The translations under genes and the position numbers were made by a program. A stretch of DNA of 64,000 nt from Viscum album (taxonomy: Eukaryota; Streptophyta; Magnoliopsida; Santalales; Viscaceae), in contig OY728152.1 in assembly GCA_963277665.1 (NCBI GenBank), forward strand, positions 1,189,670,357-1,189,734,356, in the 5' to 3' direction. The notes below the pieces were generated by a model that searched no databases, was not told where the DNA came from, and was given only the letters and a program-made list of their open reading frames with translations. Below, piece by piece: positions 62,150 through 64,000 of this stretch (the first letter of the stretch is position 1; each line of letters opens with the position of its first letter).

Positions 62150-62921
62150 TGTTGAACCACCTTGACCTGTACCTTTATCTTCCCTCAAGTTTCAATCAGA
62201 GATAAGGGACCGGTCTACCATCTCAAAGATAGTAGTCAGTTGAAATATGTTCACTTGAGATTTAATAAATCACCCAAATCTATCCTCAAAACAACTTTCC
62301 CATGGTTGCTCATCACCCACAAGAGTGGGTGTAAAGCACTGAATCATAGTGAAATGATCCGTATAATCCATGATATGTGTATTAATCAACCTGAGATGTT
62401 TTAATTCTATAGATTTATCATCCCTTAAATTATTATAAAAAATAATATAATAATCTAGTCTGGAAGTCCCTCCATACCATGCCTTTATGCTAATCTGGTT
62501 GAGTAAAAACATCCCACCATCTATTAGAAGATCCAAGAAGTATATAGGATATGAGCTTCACCTTCCAATATGGAGGAATCTATAAATGATCTAATATCAT
62601 ATGTATATCCTATAACCAAGACTCAATAACATGATAACCACCTTACCATGAGAAATTGGGTTGTTTCTGTGACTATAAATCTATAGTTAACTCATACATT
62701 GTTGGTGCAGCCCATGAAACTCCCTCTATAGACTGTTACTAGGTGTATCAAACCTCTATAAGTTGAGGATCCGTTCCCATTATATGCATGGAAGGTGGTA
62801 CAACATGAGGTTCTATAGGTGGAACTACATGTGGTACCATTGGTGGATCAGGTCCCACTACCTTGAAAGCATGGTCATGATCACCTTTTTGGTACTCGAC
62901 TCGAGGATTTTGTGAAGGCAT
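62150..62921 (-). pseudogene. gag: Gypsy-2 gag remnant
   Basis: The ATG at 62921 opens MPSQNPRVEYQKGDHDH. After stops and a frameshift, the open frame at 62536-62270 reads HLRLINTHIMDYTDHFTMIQ, then CFTPTLVGDEQPW and SCFEDRFG. These correspond to the conserved gypsy gag segments found in gypsy-1 as SVMEYSSHFIDL, HFTPILGGGE and KFEDDLRHDI. Capsid function is lost. Confidence 0.75.
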
Positions 62922-63835
62922 GTCTCTATAATTCTAACAAAATACCTTAGAACATAATAATATAACAAATAAAATTAAAATTAGGGAAAGAAACAAAAAT
63001 GGTTACTTATAAGAGATTAAACTTACCCCAACTAACCATTCCTAGAGTCAGGTTATATGGTAATGTTTAAATTCATCATCATATTTGTTCTATTTTACAC
63101 ATTTTCAATCCCAATATATAGAGGTAAACAATCTTTATGTTGTAATTGGAATCCAATTCAACTAAAATCAATTTTTTTTAACTTTAGGAGTTAGTATGAA
63201 AAAATTATATATATAATGGTTTAGTTAAATGGGTTTCCATTCCCAATTTATAGAGGTAAACACTCTATAAGTTTCAATTGGCACACCATTTAATTACAAC
63301 TAGTTTAAATTACCAACTTATATAACCATGCATTTAATTATTTACTCATTTCAATATTGTTTAAATAAAATTACATAATCAAGATATTTGGGAAAGAACC
63401 ATTTATGTTGAATTAAAGACTTTAAGTAACCAATTTTTTTACCAAGTAATGTTATAAATTACAAGAATAACAATAAATGCATTTAAGTTAAGAGATATGA
63501 AGTAAAAGGAATAAAATATGCATGACACGAAATTTTAATGACATATAAATCCCTAAATTATTATGATGATTCATGTTCCAATTCTCCCTTTTCATACTAA
63601 CCCAAGGGTGGAAATCCCATAAAACATAACATCATATAACATGTGTGTCAACCAATGGTGAAAATAACATAACAATAACAATAGAATTCGAAAACCAAAA
63701 GTCCCTTTCTAGGAAACTTGGACTTTCCCCAACATGTGGGTTAGATAATCCCACTTATAGGATTATTACTAAGTTCCAACACTTCTCAGTTTCCTATTTA
63801 CCAACCCAAAAAAATAAGAAAAAATAAAAATTAAA
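62922..63835 (-). other. Gypsy-2 leader between primer site and gag
   Basis: About 0.9 kb of AT-rich, non-coding text. It is shorter than the gypsy-1 leader. Two loosely repeated segments share a CCCAATTTATAGAGGTAAAC word (near 63113 and 63245). Confidence 0.5.
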
Positions 63836-63848
63836 GGATATGATACTA
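63836..63848 (-). other. Gypsy-2 primer-binding site, decayed
   Basis: The minus strand reads TAGTATCATATCC next to the LTR edge, comparable with TGGTATCAAAGGG in gypsy-1. Several bases differ from the initiator-Met tRNA site. Confidence 0.65.
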
Positions 63849-63851
63849 ATT

Positions 63852-64000
63852 TGTGATATCCTCAGACCAATTCATGGATAAGTAACCAGTCCAAAGGGCC
63901 ACAAGGCTTCAAGCACGCCTCCTCATATACAAGAGTCTACCAACTAGAAATGATGGTGTATGGTGGTACAAGGGTGAGACTATCCTTTATTTTTCAAATT
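63852..64000 (-). repeat. Gypsy-2 5' LTR, truncated by the window end
   Basis: The 149 bases match the left LTR (52956-53089 plus 55916 onward) and show the uninterrupted site of the CACTA insertion near 63980-63995. Confidence 0.8.

Larger units (their letters stand above)
52956..64000 (-). mobile_element. Gypsy-2: old Ty3/gypsy chromovirus, runs off the window
   Basis: On the minus strand there is a 5' LTR beginning at 63852 and leaving the window, a decayed primer-binding site, gag (62921-62150), reverse transcriptase with an FFDD box, RNase H, integrase, a chromodomain-like block, and the 3' LTR 58270-52956. The LTR ends TGTGATGTCC (52956) and TGTGATATCC (63852) match each other and recall TGTAACATCC in gypsy-1. 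The order and motifs are those of gypsy-1, but decay is heavier. A CACTA transposon lies in the 3' LTR. Confidence 0.88.

Noticed and set aside
62162..62404. 80-residue plus-strand frame
   Set aside because: It is the antisense shadow of the gypsy-2 gag segment.
1..64000. tRNA or rRNA genes
   Set aside because: I saw no cloverleaf A/B-box pair or rRNA segment. The TGGTATCA words are retrotransposon primer-binding sites, not tRNA genes.

Overview
This window looks like intergenic DNA from a large, repeat-rich flowering-plant genome. It is AT-rich, I found no intact host gene, tRNA or rRNA, and almost every recognisable stretch is a decayed LTR retrotransposon or something inserted into one. 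Copia elements with Sirevirus-like features and Del/Tekay-like Ty3/gypsy chromoviruses with 2-4 kb LTRs fit an angiosperm, perhaps a large-genome monocot, but I cannot name the species.

Layout. 1-4988 is an old, unclassified repeat background with LTR-like traits. 4994-13430 is copia-1 (plus strand), with two LTRs, a primer-binding site, broken gag and pol, a polypurine tract and a likely target duplication ATGAG. 13436-16654 and 30434-35713 are the background again. They hold two copies of a 1.75-kb direct repeat (A and B) that I cannot assign, and B is followed by a 45-bp minisatellite. 16660-30433 is gypsy-1, a minus-strand chromovirus. Its integrase is split by a 3.8-kb solo LTR of a related family in the opposite orientation (19408-23215, target duplication TCCTC). 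35714 to about 43565 is copia-2, with long LTRs and gag but no pol. 43566-46980 is unclassified. 46990-49875 and 52847-52955 are remains of copia-3, whose LTR is interrupted by a 2,971-bp solo LTR (49876-52846, target duplication TAACA). From 52956 past the window end is gypsy-2, a very decayed minus-strand chromovirus. Its left LTR carries a 2,826-bp non-autonomous CACTA DNA transposon (53090-55915, target duplication ATA).

How it works together. No operon or pathway is present; the architecture is nested. Copia and gypsy elements landed in older repeats, two were then hit by gypsy-type LTR elements that recombined down to solo LTRs, and a CACTA element entered a gypsy LTR. All pol genes have frameshifts and stops, so the elements are probably immobile. 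The most unusual structures are the palindrome array and C-rich minisatellite of the CACTA element, the hairpin-rich upstream module and GC-rich leader of the 3.8-kb solo LTR, the roughly 60-bp tandem repeats shared by three gypsy LTRs, and the gag-only copia element. I did not find a convincing new biological system beyond these.
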